NCBI GenBank assembly: GCA_021397845.1
Contig: CM038052.1
Span: 133,739,854 to 133,803,853 of the forward strand
Direction of reading: 5' to 3'
From: Areca catechu
Taxonomy: Eukaryota; Streptophyta; Magnoliopsida; Arecales; Arecaceae
DNA length: 64,000 nt
This document shows, in pieces, positions 9,564-19,683 of this stretch. A program made the translations under genes and the position numbers. The notes under the pieces are model-generated. The model did no database searches. It saw nothing but the letters and a program-made list of their open reading frames with translations, and had not been told where the DNA came from. Within the stretch, counting starts at the first letter, position 1; each line of letters begins with the position of its first letter.

Positions 9564-11237
9564 TGATGTAGGGATGTAGGGCTAGAGATGCTAGTACGGA
9601 TGCTTATGATGCAAAGGGGTTTTTATAGTTGATGAGTTTTAAATATTTTTATAAATTTTTGATTCCCAATACAAACAAAGACTAGAAATAGAAGAAACTG
9701 AATAAAAGAAGCCTACCAAGCAAATCAAGTTCCTAAATAGTGAAATAAGAGAACAGGATCAGGGGATTAAGAAATCCCGGTAGGACTAAGCTCGATACAC
9801 AATACCTACTTAGGAGATAGGGGCAAACCTCACACATCTGAAGTGCCCGATGCAGAGATCGCTCGACTCGGCGGATGCGGCCTGGATGCCCAAGCAGTCG
9901 AACCCACGAATGCACCGGTTTTCGGTCGGGTGGTCGCGATAGCAAAGCAGACCATCTCCGGTGCCCGTGATACCAAGGGGGACCTATAGGCAAACAAAGG
10001 AGGGATTAGTGAAATGAAGCGAAGTGTCGAAATGGAACTAAGGGAGGGTTGAGAAGGGGCTTCGAGCCCGGTGTCCGGCTGGATTCCGAAGTCGAGAAGG
10101 AGATAACTTGGGGCCTCACATTTAGCGATGTCCCGGAGGATGAAGGAATGTGGCCTCACACCACTTGACGTCCTGGAGGATGAAGGACTTGTGATGTCCT
10201 GGGGTGACGGAAAGGTGGCCTCACACCACTCGACGTCCCTGGAGACGAAGGAAGCTTCACTTAAACCTAGTCTAGGAGATAATGGTTGGAGGAGAAACAA
10301 AACTCAAGCTCTCTTTTTTATTTAATCATTCAATACCCTTTACAATGGAGGGGTTGGGTCCTTTAAATAGGCACCCAAGGCTCATTTTGAAATTCAAATG
10401 CAAGAATACAAACCTTCTTCTTCTTTTTCTTGAATGTGTGCCCAAACCTTGACTTTCTTCTCCCTTTGGCTGACCAAGTGCTAGCCTTGAATGGGCGTGG
10501 CATGAAGCAAGGCTAGGAGGAGGGATCATGGCACCTTGAAGTTGGAAGAATCTTCATTATTTTGGAAAAGACATGAAGAGGGGCTTGTAGCATGGCTTAT
10601 GTTCTTCTTCCTTCCTTTGTTGCACACCCTTTCTTTGGTATAAGGCTTGACATGGGGAGTGTTAGGCGGAGGTGCCCAAGGCTCTTGTCTCTCCCTTCCA
10701 AAGTGGTTCAAGTAAATTGGGAAGAAGGCTTGATTGGATAGCTTGAAGTAAGGGATTTGAATTCCCTACATCAACTTCCATTGACTTCTACCTTGGCCGA
10801 CCACCCTTACATGGCAATGAGCTTGATAGGGGGAGGGGAAAAAGGCTAGAGCCAAGTGAAGTGGTCCTCCCCATTGGGTGTCCTTGCATGCCAAGTGTGC
10901 TACCCATGTGGCAAGATGTCATGGCGCCTTATAGGATGCACAGGTGGCCCTGAGTTGACTTGGATTCTTTCCCGACTTGCTTCCAAGGAGACTTAATTTT
11001 AAGACCCACTCTTGCAATGGACCCATACTTCTAATAGACTCAGACTGGACTCGAATTGTGACTCGACTCATAATAGGACTCAATTTGACCTAATTAGTCA
11101 AGGTACGGACTCAATTCAAAGCAAAAGACAATTATAAATTTGAGGCTTGAAGCCTTATTACAAGACACAAAGAAGTGGAACCTAATCTGAGATCCATAGA
11201 GGTTGAGGAGCCTCTGTTGGATCCTGGTGCCACACCA
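9564..11237 (-). repeat. Element B 5' LTR
   Basis: A 1674-bp LTR, sense start at 11237 (TGGTGTGGCACCAGG) and sense end at 9564 (CCCTACATCA). It carries the promoter: a TATA-like CTATTTAAAG lies at plus 10361-10370. The TSD copy ACACT follows at 11238-11242. Confidence 0.93.
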
Positions 11238-11242
11238 ACACT

Positions 11243-11530
11243 CTGGGTTGGGTTTGCTCTCAAATTAAAGGTTAGCCCAAATGGCTCACTGGATATGTTT
11301 GCTGGTTCCCTATACTTGACTAAGCCTGGGATATTGAAAGTCGATCTAATGCCATAATTCGAGGGTAGCTCGAGCACATAGGCATTTAAGACAACTCTTC
11401 TTATCACTCTAAAGGGGCCAGCTCCACGAGCATGAAGTTTCTTAACGGTTCTCGATGGAAACCATTCAGGCCTAAGCCTAATCATTACAGAATCCCTTTG
11501 ATCAAACTCTTTAGTTCTCTTTCAAGAATC
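11243..11530 (-). pseudogene. pol: Element A integrase C-terminus / start of chromodomain linker
   Basis: Minus-strand homology to B's 4559-4210 region. The open part (11132-11485) shows MIRLRPEWFPSRTVKKLHAR, GPFRVIRRVVLNAYVLELPS and NYGIRSTFNIPGLVKYREP. It is cut at 11238 by B's LTR and continues at 2262 on the other side. Upstream in sense it fades at about 11530, where the integrase core should be but is missing. Confidence 0.87.
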
Positions 11531-12418
11531 AGCCAAATTATTTTAAAATTAGTACTTAATGCAGAATCCTAACATGATACAAAATATAGACTCAACTAAG
11601 CATTTGTATAGAGCAAAATTTTTTTAGACTCTCTAGGGCCTAAACCAACAAATTATTGACTCTCTAGGTTTGACCCTTGTCTGGTTTGCACAAGAAAAAA
11701 ATATCATGGATCCCTAGCAAATGCCATAAGGATACCAAAAGATGGCAAAAGGATGGGCTCTAAGGAGTCCTACATTCTGGTAATCTCAACAAAAAGTAAT
11801 CCCATGGCTTTAGAAATTTGAGAAGGCTTAGAGAAGGGTAGGAAATAGGAAGGAGACTCAGGGACTGGTTCAAAGTTAAAGAGACTGACCTTAATGTGTA
11901 ATGTTGTTTTTATGGGTGTGCTTGTACTAACCACATGAATTACTAGGAGAATCTATAGGTGCAAGTTCTAGGATAGGCTGGGTGCTCCTAGAAGGTGGAA
12001 GTCATCAGAAGCTTTGGAAATTATCTTGAAATTTCTTTAAACTAATGTCCTACTTCTGTTCTTGGACCTTCTCTATGGGCAATACTTGAGAACCTTCACT
12101 TTCATCTACTTTGTTTGATCCTGACTTGGTCATTTCTTCTTCAAATCTGTAGTGGGTTCAGGATCATTATCCTTTGATTCCTTAATGATTTCCATCTTGG
12201 GCCCATCTTCATCACACTTTTCCACTAAACTTGATTCATGGATGTCTTTTTGGGATTCCTCAATAGCTCAGTGGTTTCCACTTACATTCTTAATGGCTCA
12301 ATCTTTTTTTCTTGAAATTCGTCAGAAGGTTCTTCTCTCTAGGTTGGTTTCATGAGTCTCTTTTGTGGTAGGGGTTCCCTCAGTCTTCACATTCTCTAAC
12401 TCTTTGGCCTTGATCAGG
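11531..12418 (-). other. Element A internal linker; integrase core, RNase H and RT deleted
   Basis: About 890 bases that should hold RT, RNase H and the integrase core if A were complete (over 3 kb in B). Instead the sequence from 11531 to about 12030 has no recognisable domain, and about 12030-12418 reads as a decayed acidic linker (sense) like the spacer between protease and RT in B. I see no gene here. This marks A as a large internal deletion derivative. Confidence 0.65.
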
Positions 12419-12960
12419 TTAACTTCCGGCTTCTTTCCTTAGGCTAGTCGATTCTCTCTTAACTTGGTCCTTAGGCTGAATTGGATTGATTGTAAATTTC
12501 TTCCCATGGTGGTTAAAGGTACAGCTATTGGTTCGATCATAAAGGGTGGCGTCATGATCGTAAAGCCAAGGTTGACCTAAGATAATACTGCTGACACCCA
12601 TGGGAAGGACATCATACCAAATCTTCTCTTCATATGATTGCAGCTTGATCAAGACTTGGCATCTAGATTTGATAGGTATTGAGGTCAAATCTATCCATGT
12701 GACCTTATAGGGGTTGGGATGAGGAACTAGGGTCAATCCTAGGGATTTGACAGTACTTAAATAAATGGCATTGACACAGCTCCCACTATCAACTATGATC
12801 TTGCATAGCTTATCCCCTAGTCTGATAATGGTTTGTAGGATGTTGGTCCTACGCCAATCTTCTTGCACTAAGTTTTGGGTAAGGATGCACCTAACTACTA
12901 CTAAAAGGTCTTCAGATTCAAACTATTCTTCCTCACCCTCATACTCTTCTAGTAATTGAT
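12419..12960 (-). pseudogene. pol: Element A aspartic protease region
   Basis: Frame 12419-12868 carries DWRRTNILQTIIRLGDKLCK, then the retropepsin motif IIVDSGSCVNAIYLSTVKSL, and further VLPMGVSSIILGQPWLYDHD and FNHHGKKFTINPIQP. It is longer and more intact here than the corresponding part of B. The preceding linker (sense, 12869-12960) encodes an EYEGEEE-type acidic stretch broken by a stop. Retained protease without RT suggests chance survival, not function. Confidence 0.87.
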
Positions 12961-13029
12961 CTTCTATCTCAGCCTCTAAGGAAGGATCACGCTGAGAGTA
13001 TTCCCTAGGGTGGGGAGGTGACTCAGACT

Positions 13030-13157
13030 CAGGCTTGATAGATGGTCTAATGTCCTTTTCTAAGGCTCCAAATCATCTTCAAACTCATCAAGCCTTTTGT
13101 TTATCCTAGCTAACTGATCAGTGATGACCCTTAATTGATCCTCGTGGGTGTTTTCCA
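13030..13157 (-). pseudogene. gag: Element A gag N-terminal remnant
   Basis: Sense reading gives MENTHEDQLRVITDQLARIN then a short charged helix (KRLDEFEDDLEP) before a stop. It matches the first ~50 residues of B gag, including the DQLR start and the LDQIE-type heptads. The capsid core that follows in B is absent; the sequence passes directly to the acidic linker before the protease. N shows the same loss of the capsid core. Confidence 0.75.
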
Positions 13158-13307
13158 TGGGTCCACTTGATTGTGAACGATGGGGTGATAGGGGACTCCT
13201 GATCTAGTTGACCAGCACACACAATAGAAAATGATATGGGTTTGCTAGACTTAAAAGATCAAACCAAATGTTAGGTCAAGAAGACAAACTTGGTAGTAGT
13301 AACTTGG

Positions 13308-13443
13308 CACCTGGCCAGTAAGTGTAAGGTTGGTGGAGGTTCCTCTATGCTTGCCTTAGACACCAATTTGAAATTGGCCAGGTAAGCGAAACCGACCCAC
13401 CTTCCTTCGGGCTCGTCTTTGAACACTTGCCTAGACACCAGAT
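13308..13443 (-). promoter_or_regulatory. Element A leader module 2
   Basis: In sense: CTGGTGTCTAGGCAAGTGT, about 45 bases, CTTACCTGGCCAATTT, one base, AAATTGGTGTCTAAGG, about 35 bases, ACACTTACTGGCCAG. The inner stem (CCAATTT with AAATTGG) and outer stem (AAGTGT with ACACTT, CTGG with CCAG) are both complementary. The flanking leader (13158-14224) has no gene. Confidence 0.75.
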
Positions 13444-14089
13444 ACTCAAGCACACATAAACAAGTTATCTAAATTGGCTTGACACTTGGTTCGACCCGAC
13501 TTCATGGGTGTCCCTAGCTCACTAGAGCAAGTTAAGTGTCTACTCTATTTTACTTAGGGATCGGGTTCGTTATGCAGGTTGATGATTTTTTGGGCTAGGG
13601 ACAGTAATGAAATCCTGACCCTATGTCAAATTAATGCCCTTAAGATGATTTATGAAAATGATGGCATACAAATAATCTAATGAGATGGATCTAATTTATG
13701 TTTTTGATGGAGGAAAGCGAAAAAAATGATGGAAATGACAAGAGATGACACTAAATGCAAAACTAAACTACTTGAAAATGAAAACATGAAAAATGCACTT
13801 GCTGAAAATCACAGAATAGATTTTTCTCTCAGGTAGTATTCTAGCTTGTAGAAATTCTATAGGCTGCAATAAAATTTGAAAAATTATCAAAAATACATTC
13901 AATTATATGTGATCTAACAAAATAAAAATCATAGAGTTTGGAGGTTCCTACAAATAGAAACACCTAAAAAATAAACCATGTATGGAAAAGAAAAAATGCA
14001 GAAATTAAAAGAAGATGAGATCTAATGATGCAAAAATTTTCTTTTGGGTTTTTAAACTTTTCTTCTTGTGTTCCCCTTCAAAGGTCAAT

Positions 14090-14184
14090 CACAGTGGCAC
14101 CCCTACAAGCCTTAGGAGATCCCTGTGAAAGGGAGGAGAGGGTCTTGAAACTCTACTTTTCTCCTAAGATCGGACGGCCTGGTG
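14090..14184 (-). promoter_or_regulatory. Element A leader module 1
   Basis: In sense: CACCAGGCCGTCCGATC, a variable middle, then GGGATCTCCTAAGGC and TGTAGGGGTGCCACTGTG. It lies about 40 bases after the PBS. The same start and end are found in the copia elements F (46991-47090) and G (32416-32508), so it is not specific to gypsy. Confidence 0.72.
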
Positions 14185-14224
14185 AAGCACATAATCCAAG
14201 TACATAAGAAGTGCTAAGTCCTAA

Positions 14225-14242
14225 CCATGCTCTGATACCAAA
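14225..14242 (-). other. Element A primer-binding site (tRNA-iMet)
   Basis: In sense: TTTGGTATCAGAGCATGG, two bases after the 5' LTR. The 12-base core TGGTATCAGAGC is a full match to the plant initiator tRNA-Met complement. Confidence 0.92.
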
Positions 14243-14244
14243 CA

Positions 14245-15768
14245 CGATGCAGGACTAACTAGATGCCAGGATGAAATGATGCAGGTGATTTTTTGTTCTT
14301 TGTAATTTTTTCAATTTTTTTTTTTTTTTTTGAATTTAGGATTCCCGAAGACAGACAAAAAGGAAGATCTAGGGTTCTACAATAAAAAGAAATTCAAACA
14401 CGTAAGTAAGTCCCTTATAGGATAGGAGGGGACCCCGGGATTGAGAAACCCTGTAGGACTTAGCTCTCAATTCAATAACCCCATAGGAGTCTAGGGTTGC
14501 AAACCTTAAAGATCTGAAGCATCCAAAGCCGAGTTCGCTCGCTCTTGGGGATGCAGCCTGGATGATCGAGCCTTCAACCCCCACGGATGCGCCGGATTTC
14601 TATCCAAGGTCTCGAAGGCAAGGGAAACCGAATCCGTATTCGTGGTACCTGGGGGACCTGCAAACAATCCAATAGAAGGATTAGGAATCAATAAGTATTA
14701 GGAAGAAATAAGGGAAGAGAGGTTGGAGATGATGTTGATTGGGTCTTCTTACTGGGCGCCTAGATGGATCATCCAGTGGCCTCCGAACTCGAAGATGGAA
14801 GATGGATTTGCGAAAAAGAAAGTAACTCGATGCCTCACACCTCTCAACGCCCGAAGGCGAAGGTGCTCCCTCACGGAGATCGACGTTCTTAAGGAATGAA
14901 GGCAACTAACAAAGAGAATGGCTCTCAAATATTTTCTTTCATCATCATCATTAACATTACAAAGGAGGGGGTAGGTCCTTTATATAGACCTTAAGATCCT
15001 TTCAAAATTTGAATGAAAAAAACACATTCCTTCTCTTGATGAGGTGCCAAAAAAATTCAAAAATTCCAAAAAAATCTGAAATCCTTCTCCTTGGCGACCA
15101 AGGCTTGAATTTGATTTGGGTGTGGCAGGATATTGGATTTGGAAGAAGGAATTTGGCTCCCTCAGACTTGGAAAGTTGACCTTCAATTTGGGAAGAAGGC
15201 AAGATTCATGGCTTGTGTCTTCCTTCTTTCCTTGGTTACTCACCCTTCTTGGAGAGAAGCTTGAAATGAGGCTTGGAGCAAGGCTTTTGTCTTCAACCTT
15301 TCCTTGGTTGCTCACCCTTCTTTGGAGAAAAGCTTGAAATGAGGCTGGGAGCAAGGCCTTTGTCTTCAACCTTTCCTTGGTTGCCCTCCTTCTTTGATAA
15401 GTGGCTTGATCGAGGGAGGGAAAGGAGGGAAAGGATATTTGATGTATCTCCATTTGGCACCCAAGAAAATCTCACTTGTGCCGCCCACATGGCTGGATGA
15501 GGTGGCACCACATGGGATGATGAAGTGGTGCCACATAGGATAGTGAAGTGGTGCCCTAGGGTTGACAAGTTGACCTTTAAGGCTCAGCCCAATGTAGTTG
15601 AGCTGGACTCAAAGACCACTCCGGCTTGGACCCAGACTCGAATTAGACTCAATACTCCTCTAAACAAAAATAATTGAGACTTATCATGACTAAAATTTAT
15701 AATGCTTAGGCTGAAGCCTATTATAGATCTAAAAATGAAACCCTAATCAGAGTTTGGTGCCCACACCA
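14245..15768 (-). repeat. Element A 5' LTR
   Basis: A 1524-bp LTR, sense start at 15768 (TGGTGTGGGCACC), sense end at 14245. The terminal CA has mutated to CG. A sense TATA-like TATATAAAGG lies at about plus 14977-14986. The TSD CACTC follows at 15769-15773. The 73-bp internal repeats are at about 15230-15400. Confidence 0.92.
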
Positions 15769-15773
15769 CACTC

Positions 15774-16282
15774 CAATTCCTTAACTCTCAAAAGAAGTTG
15801 AACCCTAGACATGGGAAGTGGGTATAATATATCCAAGATTATACCTTTATCTTCCAACACTGTTCTGGTATAAAAAACTGGGTTGCTGCTGCCTTAGTTG
15901 ATGATCCATGCTTTTGACCTCGGTTAGCACTAAAGTTGTAGGGTTTGATAGGCTGAAAGTGGTATATCCTAAGTATCCTGACTTTAGTGACATTTATCAA
16001 TTTCTTCACCAAGGACCATCTTGCTTGTATAGTGACTATACCCTTCACGATGGACTCATTTACAAGGAAAATAAGTTGTGTATCCCTCGAACATTCATTA
16101 GAGAATTCTAGTGTGGAAAAATTCATGCTGGAGGTTTAGCTCACCATTTGGTAGAAACAAGACCATTTTAGTTATAGAAGACCAATTCTTTTGGCCTGGC
16201 TCAATAGGTATGTAGCCCAAGTTGTCGCCGATGTCGAACATGTACTGTTGCCAAATAGCAAAAGCAAAACATTGGCCTATAC
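15774..16282 (+). pseudogene. pol: Element C RNase H end and integrase zinc region
   Basis: The first bases complete the RNase H block begun at 431: LNSQKKLNPRHGKWV, then a stop in place of Glu. Further on, frame 15908-16111 shows VVGFDRLKVVYPKYPDFSDI, YSDYTLHDGLIYKENKLCIP and TFIREF. The zinc region (HAGGLAHHLVETRPF-like, then CRTCTVAK) follows with frameshifts. The block is cut at 16282 by element D and continues at 19684 with the Y-T-P-L-P bridge into the integrase core. Confidence 0.85.
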
Positions 16283-16923
16283 TGATGGGGACATCGCTAG
16301 CACAGATCCCGGAGCAAGCATGAATCTGGAGCTACTGAATCTCGTGCATATCTAGAATAAATTAATTTAGAATATTCTTTTATTTTAAATTTGAATTAGG
16401 ATTTAGTTGGTTAGGATTGAGATATGGATAGGCTATCTTATCCTATCTTGTATTTGAATTTAAATCATCTCTATCTTATATTTAAATTCAAATGAGGATT
16501 GGATAGGTCTATAAATACCACCCTCAGTCCTTTATAAAAAAATAGTTCAATACATAAATATAAGTTTTTAGGAAAGAGAGATTCTTTTCTTCCACTCCAT
16601 GAGGAGAGGGTGTGAAACCTAACCCCAGGACATGATGTGAGGTTATGTCTAGATATCCCCCTTCCCAACCTATTTCTTTAACCCCTCATGATCTTGAGAT
16701 TCATCCTAACACCTCCAGGTATCAAGGAGGGTGAAATGCCCTAGAGATGAGAGGTCTCTTCATTAGTGTGAGTCCCAAAGGCCATGAATCCAAATCCTAA
16801 GTCTTCCATCCCCATTGTTCCTTCACCATCCCTAGATAAAAATAAAATAAAAAAAAAATTATGCCCTAATTTTAGTGACTTCTAGACTAACCAACGATCC
16901 TACCCTAATTCTGTCCCCCATCA
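16283..16923 (+). repeat. Element D 5' LTR
   Basis: Begins TGATGGGGACATCGC, ends TGTCCCCCATCA. A TATA box TATAAATA lies at 16510-16517, about 230 bases in, so transcription would start near 16540. Pairs with 19036-19681. Confidence 0.93.
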
Positions 16924-16925
16924 AA

Positions 16926-16940
16926 TTGGTATCAAAGCCC
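16926..16940 (+). other. Element D primer-binding site
   Basis: TTGGTATCAAAGCCC two bases after the LTR end; one base differs from the initiator tRNA-Met complement TGGTATCAGAGCC. Confidence 0.9.
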
Positions 16941-17076
16941 AAAAATTAGGGTATATTTTTTCTTCCCGAATCATCCAAGATCCCTTCCCAGATCCTTTAC
17001 CAGAACCCTTCCCACTCCATCATCCCTATCTCTTCCCTTCTCCCTCATCACATGTCTCTAGTTGCCGCTTCTCCTA

Positions 17077-17213
17077 GGCGGAGCCCACAACCTTTTCTTC
17101 GGCGAGATCCCGACGTCGATCTGTACCTTGCCCCACCTTTAGAGCTTCACCTTCTTTTACAACTTCATCACCGGAGAGCCGCCGGTGTTCCTCAAGGTGC
17201 CGTCCTTCAATGA
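17077..17213 (+). pseudogene. LRX: Captured fragment of a leucine-rich repeat extensin (LRX) gene
   Basis: The frame at 17077 reads GGAHNLFFGEIPTSICTLPHL, stop (TAG at 17140-17142), SFTFFYNFITGEPPVFLKVP then SFND. This matches the end of the LRX leucine-rich repeat domain, where the family has a GxIPxSIC-LPxL-ENFTYSxNFFTGEPPxC pattern just before the extensin part; here the Cys after PP is Phe. LRX proteins act in the cell wall and bind RALF peptides. Only ~45 residues are recognisable. The GC-rich codon use is unlike the surrounding AT-rich retroelements. The fragment is in the element's sense orientation. Assigned from recalled family motifs, not a search. Confidence 0.75.
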
Positions 17214-17309
17214 TTGATCCTCTCCAGTCGTGAAGTCTCCACAGTCCGTGAAGACCGCTCTCCTCCCTTCGCCCGGAGTCACCCACAGCCAAGTCAACCT
17301 CCACTACCT

Positions 17310-17600
17310 CGCTCGACTCCTTGTTACCGCGATGCCAGCAGTCTGCCCGGTCATCTTCACCATCACCGCTCACCGGACTTCCCACCTCCGAAGATGTCCC
17401 CAGTTTCACCGACACCTCTGCTGATCCTGCCTCCATGAATGGCTTCGCCCAACAGAACCACTCCATGGGCCTTGGCATGGACTGCACCGTCGTGAAGCCC
17501 TGACGCCATCCCCATCTGCGCCACCCTCACCAAAGAGTTCACCGTGTTCGATCACTAGTTTGCCTCGGTCTCGGCATCCACCTAGCTGAGCTCTCGCCTT
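17310..17600 (+). pseudogene. NPC: Captured fragment of a non-specific phospholipase C (NPC) gene
   Basis: Frame around 17405-17502 reads DTSADPASMNGFAQQNHSMG then LGMDCTVVKP and a stop. After a frame change, homology runs PDAIPICATLTKEFTVFDH, stop (TAG 17556-17558 where Trp is expected), FASVSAST and another stop (17583-17585, Gln expected). This is the NPC family order: ADPxxMNGFAQQ, GMxxTVM, PDAxPVYxxLxxEFxVxDRWFASVPASTQPN. NPC enzymes hydrolyse membrane phospholipids to diacylglycerol. Upstream, 17310-17400 may be the preceding PGH-containing stretch in another frame. Codons are GC-rich. Assigned from recalled family motifs. Confidence 0.75.
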
Positions 17601-17712
17601 CGCTTCCCCCACCTCTCTTGCAAAACCCTAGATGTGGACTCCACCTTTCGCCACTCCCTTCCTCTCTTCCCTCCTATTGTTCTGTTGAGTGGTTTCCAAT
17701 CAGATTGAAGCA

Positions 17713-18690
17713 ATGGCCAGGAAGGGAGAAGGTCCGGCGATCGGCATCGATCTCGGAATGACCTACTCCTGCGTCGAGGTGTGGTACCATGATTGGGTGG
17801 AGATCATCGCCAACCGACAAGGGAATCACACCACCCCCTCTTACATGGCGTTCAGTGACACCAAGCATCTCATCGATGATGCTACAAGAATCAGGTCGCC
17901 ATGAACCCCACTAACACCATCTTTGATGCCAAGCATTTAATTGGCAAGTGATTCTCTGATGTTTCTATTCAAAGTGATGTTAAGCTCTGGCCCTTCAAGG
18001 TTGTTGCTGGCCCCGGTGACAAACCGATGATTGTTGTCCCAATATAAGAGTGAGGATAAGCAGTTTGCGATAGAAGAAATTTCTTCCATGGTTTTGATGA
18101 AGATGAAGGAAATTGCTAAGGCCTACTTGGGTTCAACTGTTAAGAATGCTGTTGTTACTGTTCCTGCTTATTTCAATGATTCTCAGCACCAGGCCACCAA
18201 GGATGCTGGTATTATTTATGGTCTCATTATTATGAGAATCATCAACGAGCCCATAGTAGCTACCATTGCTTATGGTCTAGATAAGAAGGCTGGAAGTGTT
18301 GGTGAGAAGAATGTTCTCATCTTTGACCATGGTGGGGGCACTTTTGATATCTCTCTGCTCACCATTGAAGAGGGTATTTTTGAGGTAAAGGCTACTGCTG
18401 GTGACACCCATCTTGGAGGAGAGGATTTTGATAACCGCATGGTCAACCACTTTGTTCAGGAGTTCAAAAGAAAGAACAAAAGGACATCAGTGGAAACCCT
18501 AGGGCTCTTAGGAGGCTCAGGACATCGTGTGAGCAGGCAAAGAGAACTCTCTCTTCCATTACCCAGACAACTATAGAGATTGACTCCTTATATGAGGGCA
18601 TCGATTTCTACTCCACCATTACACGGGCCCGATTCGAAGAGCTTAACATGGACTTATTAATGAAGCGTATGGAAGTTGTTTGCCAGAATG
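17713..18690 (+). pseudogene. HSP70: Captured, intronless fragment of a cytosolic HSP70 gene
   Basis: The ATG at 17713 starts MARKGEGPAIGIDLGMTYSC (family GIDLGTTYSC, Thr to Met). Homology runs through LIGK-stop-FSD, KPMIVV, AVVTVPAYFNDSQHQATKDA, IINEP, the second signature VLIFDHGGGTFDISLLTI (Leu to His), TAGDTHLGGEDFDNRMVNHF and RARFEELNMDL, ending near residue ~320 of ~650, so only the ATPase domain is present. I see frameshifts near 17893, 18047 and 18480. The intron that many plant cytosolic HSP70 genes carry near the RRFSD codons is absent, which fits capture from mRNA. About 70 bases upstream may be its 5' UTR. Confidence 0.93.
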
Positions 18691-19020
18691 ACAAGCCACC
18701 TCAAGTAGTGAAGTTGCCGAGTCCAAATAAAAGGAATAAAAGGATGGCAGAGATTGAACTGTCTAATGATGTGCCAGCAACCAAAACCTTGAGTAACAGG
18801 GTTGTTGTGGTATGTGAAGATGAAGAGGGATTGCACGAACGTGAATGCAATCCCCTCCACCCCCATTACCAATTTTCCAAACCCTTGCTACCGACTTCAC
18901 TTAAGGGAACCGCATGTTTCTTAAAGCAAAGTGCCATCCCCTATTGCTGATTCAAGATTCCGCATGCTACTCAAAGCTGCACAATCCACGCTGATCCATA
19001 CTCGATGGAGTCGAGTTTTC
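18691..19020 (+). other. Element D tail: unidentified segment plus conserved 3' end shared with E
   Basis: An open frame continues from the HSP70 break (KPPQVVKLPSPNKRNKRMAE onward, to 18950) but I recognise no family; it may be a fourth captured piece. From 18927 to about 18990 the sequence matches element E 39987-40050 (shared blocks GTGCC-TCCCCTATT and GCATG, then AGCT-CACAAT). This shared end, next to the PPT, is probably the element's own 3' sequence. Confidence 0.55.
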
Positions 19021-19035
19021 TCCACCCCAGGGGAA

Positions 19036-19681
19036 TGATGGGGACATCGCCAGCACAGATCCTAGAGCAAGCACCAATCTTGGAGCTGCATGAATCTCGA
19101 TGCATATCTAGAATAAATTAGTTTAGGATTTATCTTTTATTTTAAATTTGAATTAGGATTTGGGTGGTTAGGATTGAGATATGGATAGGCTTATCTTATC
19201 CTATCTTGTATTTGAATTTGAGTCATCTCTATCTTATATTCAAATTCAAATGAGGGTTGGATAGGTCTATAAATACTACCCTCAGTCCTTTATAAAAAAA
19301 TAGTTCAGTCCATAATATAAGTTTTAGGAAAGAGAGATTCTTTTCTTCCACTCCGTGAGGAGAGGGTGTGAGACCCAATCCCAGGACAGATATGAGGTCA
19401 TGTCTAGTTATCCCCCTTCCCAATCTATTTTCTTTAACTCCTCATGACCTTTGAGATTGACCCTAACACCTCCAAGTATCGAGGAGGGTGAAATGCCCTA
19501 GAGGTAAGAGGTCTCTTCATTAGTGTGAGTCCCAAAGTCCATGAGTTCCAAACCCTAAGCTTCCATCCCCATTGTTCCTTCACCATCCTTAAATAAAAAA
19601 AAAATTTTAAGAAAAATGATATCCTAATTTTGGTGACTTCTAGACTCGCCAACGATCCTACCCTGATTCCATCCCCCATCA
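19036..19681 (+). repeat. Element D 3' LTR
   Basis: Begins TGATGGGGACATCGCC directly after the PPT, ends ATCCCCCATCA. TATA box at 19268-19275. In the first ~70 bases roughly 8 positions differ from the 5' LTR by eye, so D is not a recent insertion. Confidence 0.92.
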
Positions 19682-19683
19682 TA

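Larger units (their letters stand above)
2268..11237 (-). mobile_element. Element B: minus-strand nearly full-length chromovirus (Ty3/gypsy)
   Basis: A 8970-bp element with LTRs at 2268-3962 (3') and 9564-11237 (5'), flanked by a perfect TSD ACACT (2263-2267, 11238-11242). PBS, leader, gag, zinc knuckle, protease, RT, RNase H, integrase, chromodomain and PPT are present in canonical Metaviridae order. It is the only element here with near-complete coding capacity, though several frameshifts and stops separate the blocks (for example a stop after the protease motif at 7239). Over the first ~105 LTR bases I count six differences between the LTRs. It inserted into A's chromodomain. The chromovirus clade was not resolved. 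Confidence 0.95.
437..15768 (-). mobile_element. Element A: minus-strand deleted chromodomain gypsy element, interrupted by B
   Basis: Bounded by LTRs at 437-2024 (3') and 14245-15768 (5') and flanked by a perfect 5-bp target duplication CACTC (432-436 and 15769-15773). The PBS next to the 5' LTR matches initiator tRNA-Met. In sense order it keeps a leader with both modules, a gag N-terminus, a protease region, a linker and the integrase C-terminus plus chromodomain. The gag core, RT, RNase H and integrase catalytic core are missing, so it is a non-autonomous deletion derivative. Element B split its chromodomain at 2267/11238. By eye the LTR starts differ at roughly 10% of bases, more than in B, as nesting predicts. 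Confidence 0.92.
16283..19681 (+). mobile_element. Element D: non-autonomous LTR retrotransposon carrying captured plant gene fragments
   Basis: LTRs of 641 bp (16283-16923) and 646 bp (19036-19681), tRNA-iMet-type PBS at 16926 and PPT CCACCCCAGGGGAA at 19022-19035. The TSD is TATAC (16278-16282); the right copy is TATAC at 19684-19688 after an extra TA. The ~2.1-kb interior has no gag or pol. It holds, in sense and in order, fragments of LRX, NPC and HSP70 genes and an unknown tail. LTR start (TGATGGGGACATC), PBS and PPT resemble the chromoviruses N and C, which are plausible donors of proteins in trans. It inserted into C's integrase. Confidence 0.92.

Noticed and set aside
14225..14242. 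tRNA-like sequence TGGTATCAGAGC at several places
   Set aside because: Only 12-18 bases matching the tRNA 3' end, directly next to LTRs: primer-binding sites, not tRNA genes.
14980..15568. Several ORFs of 66-157 codons in element A 5' LTR, and 1262-1779 in its 3' LTR
   Set aside because: They follow the LTR tandem repeat and are not kept in frame between the two LTR copies.
17074..17487. 137-codon minus-strand ORF across the captured LRX/NPC region
   Set aside because: Shadow of GC-rich plus-strand coding fragments; the plus strand has recognisable families and this one has none.
17713..18690. A functional HSP70 gene
   Set aside because: Frameshifts near 17893, 18047 and 18480, an internal stop, no substrate-binding domain, and location between LTRs.
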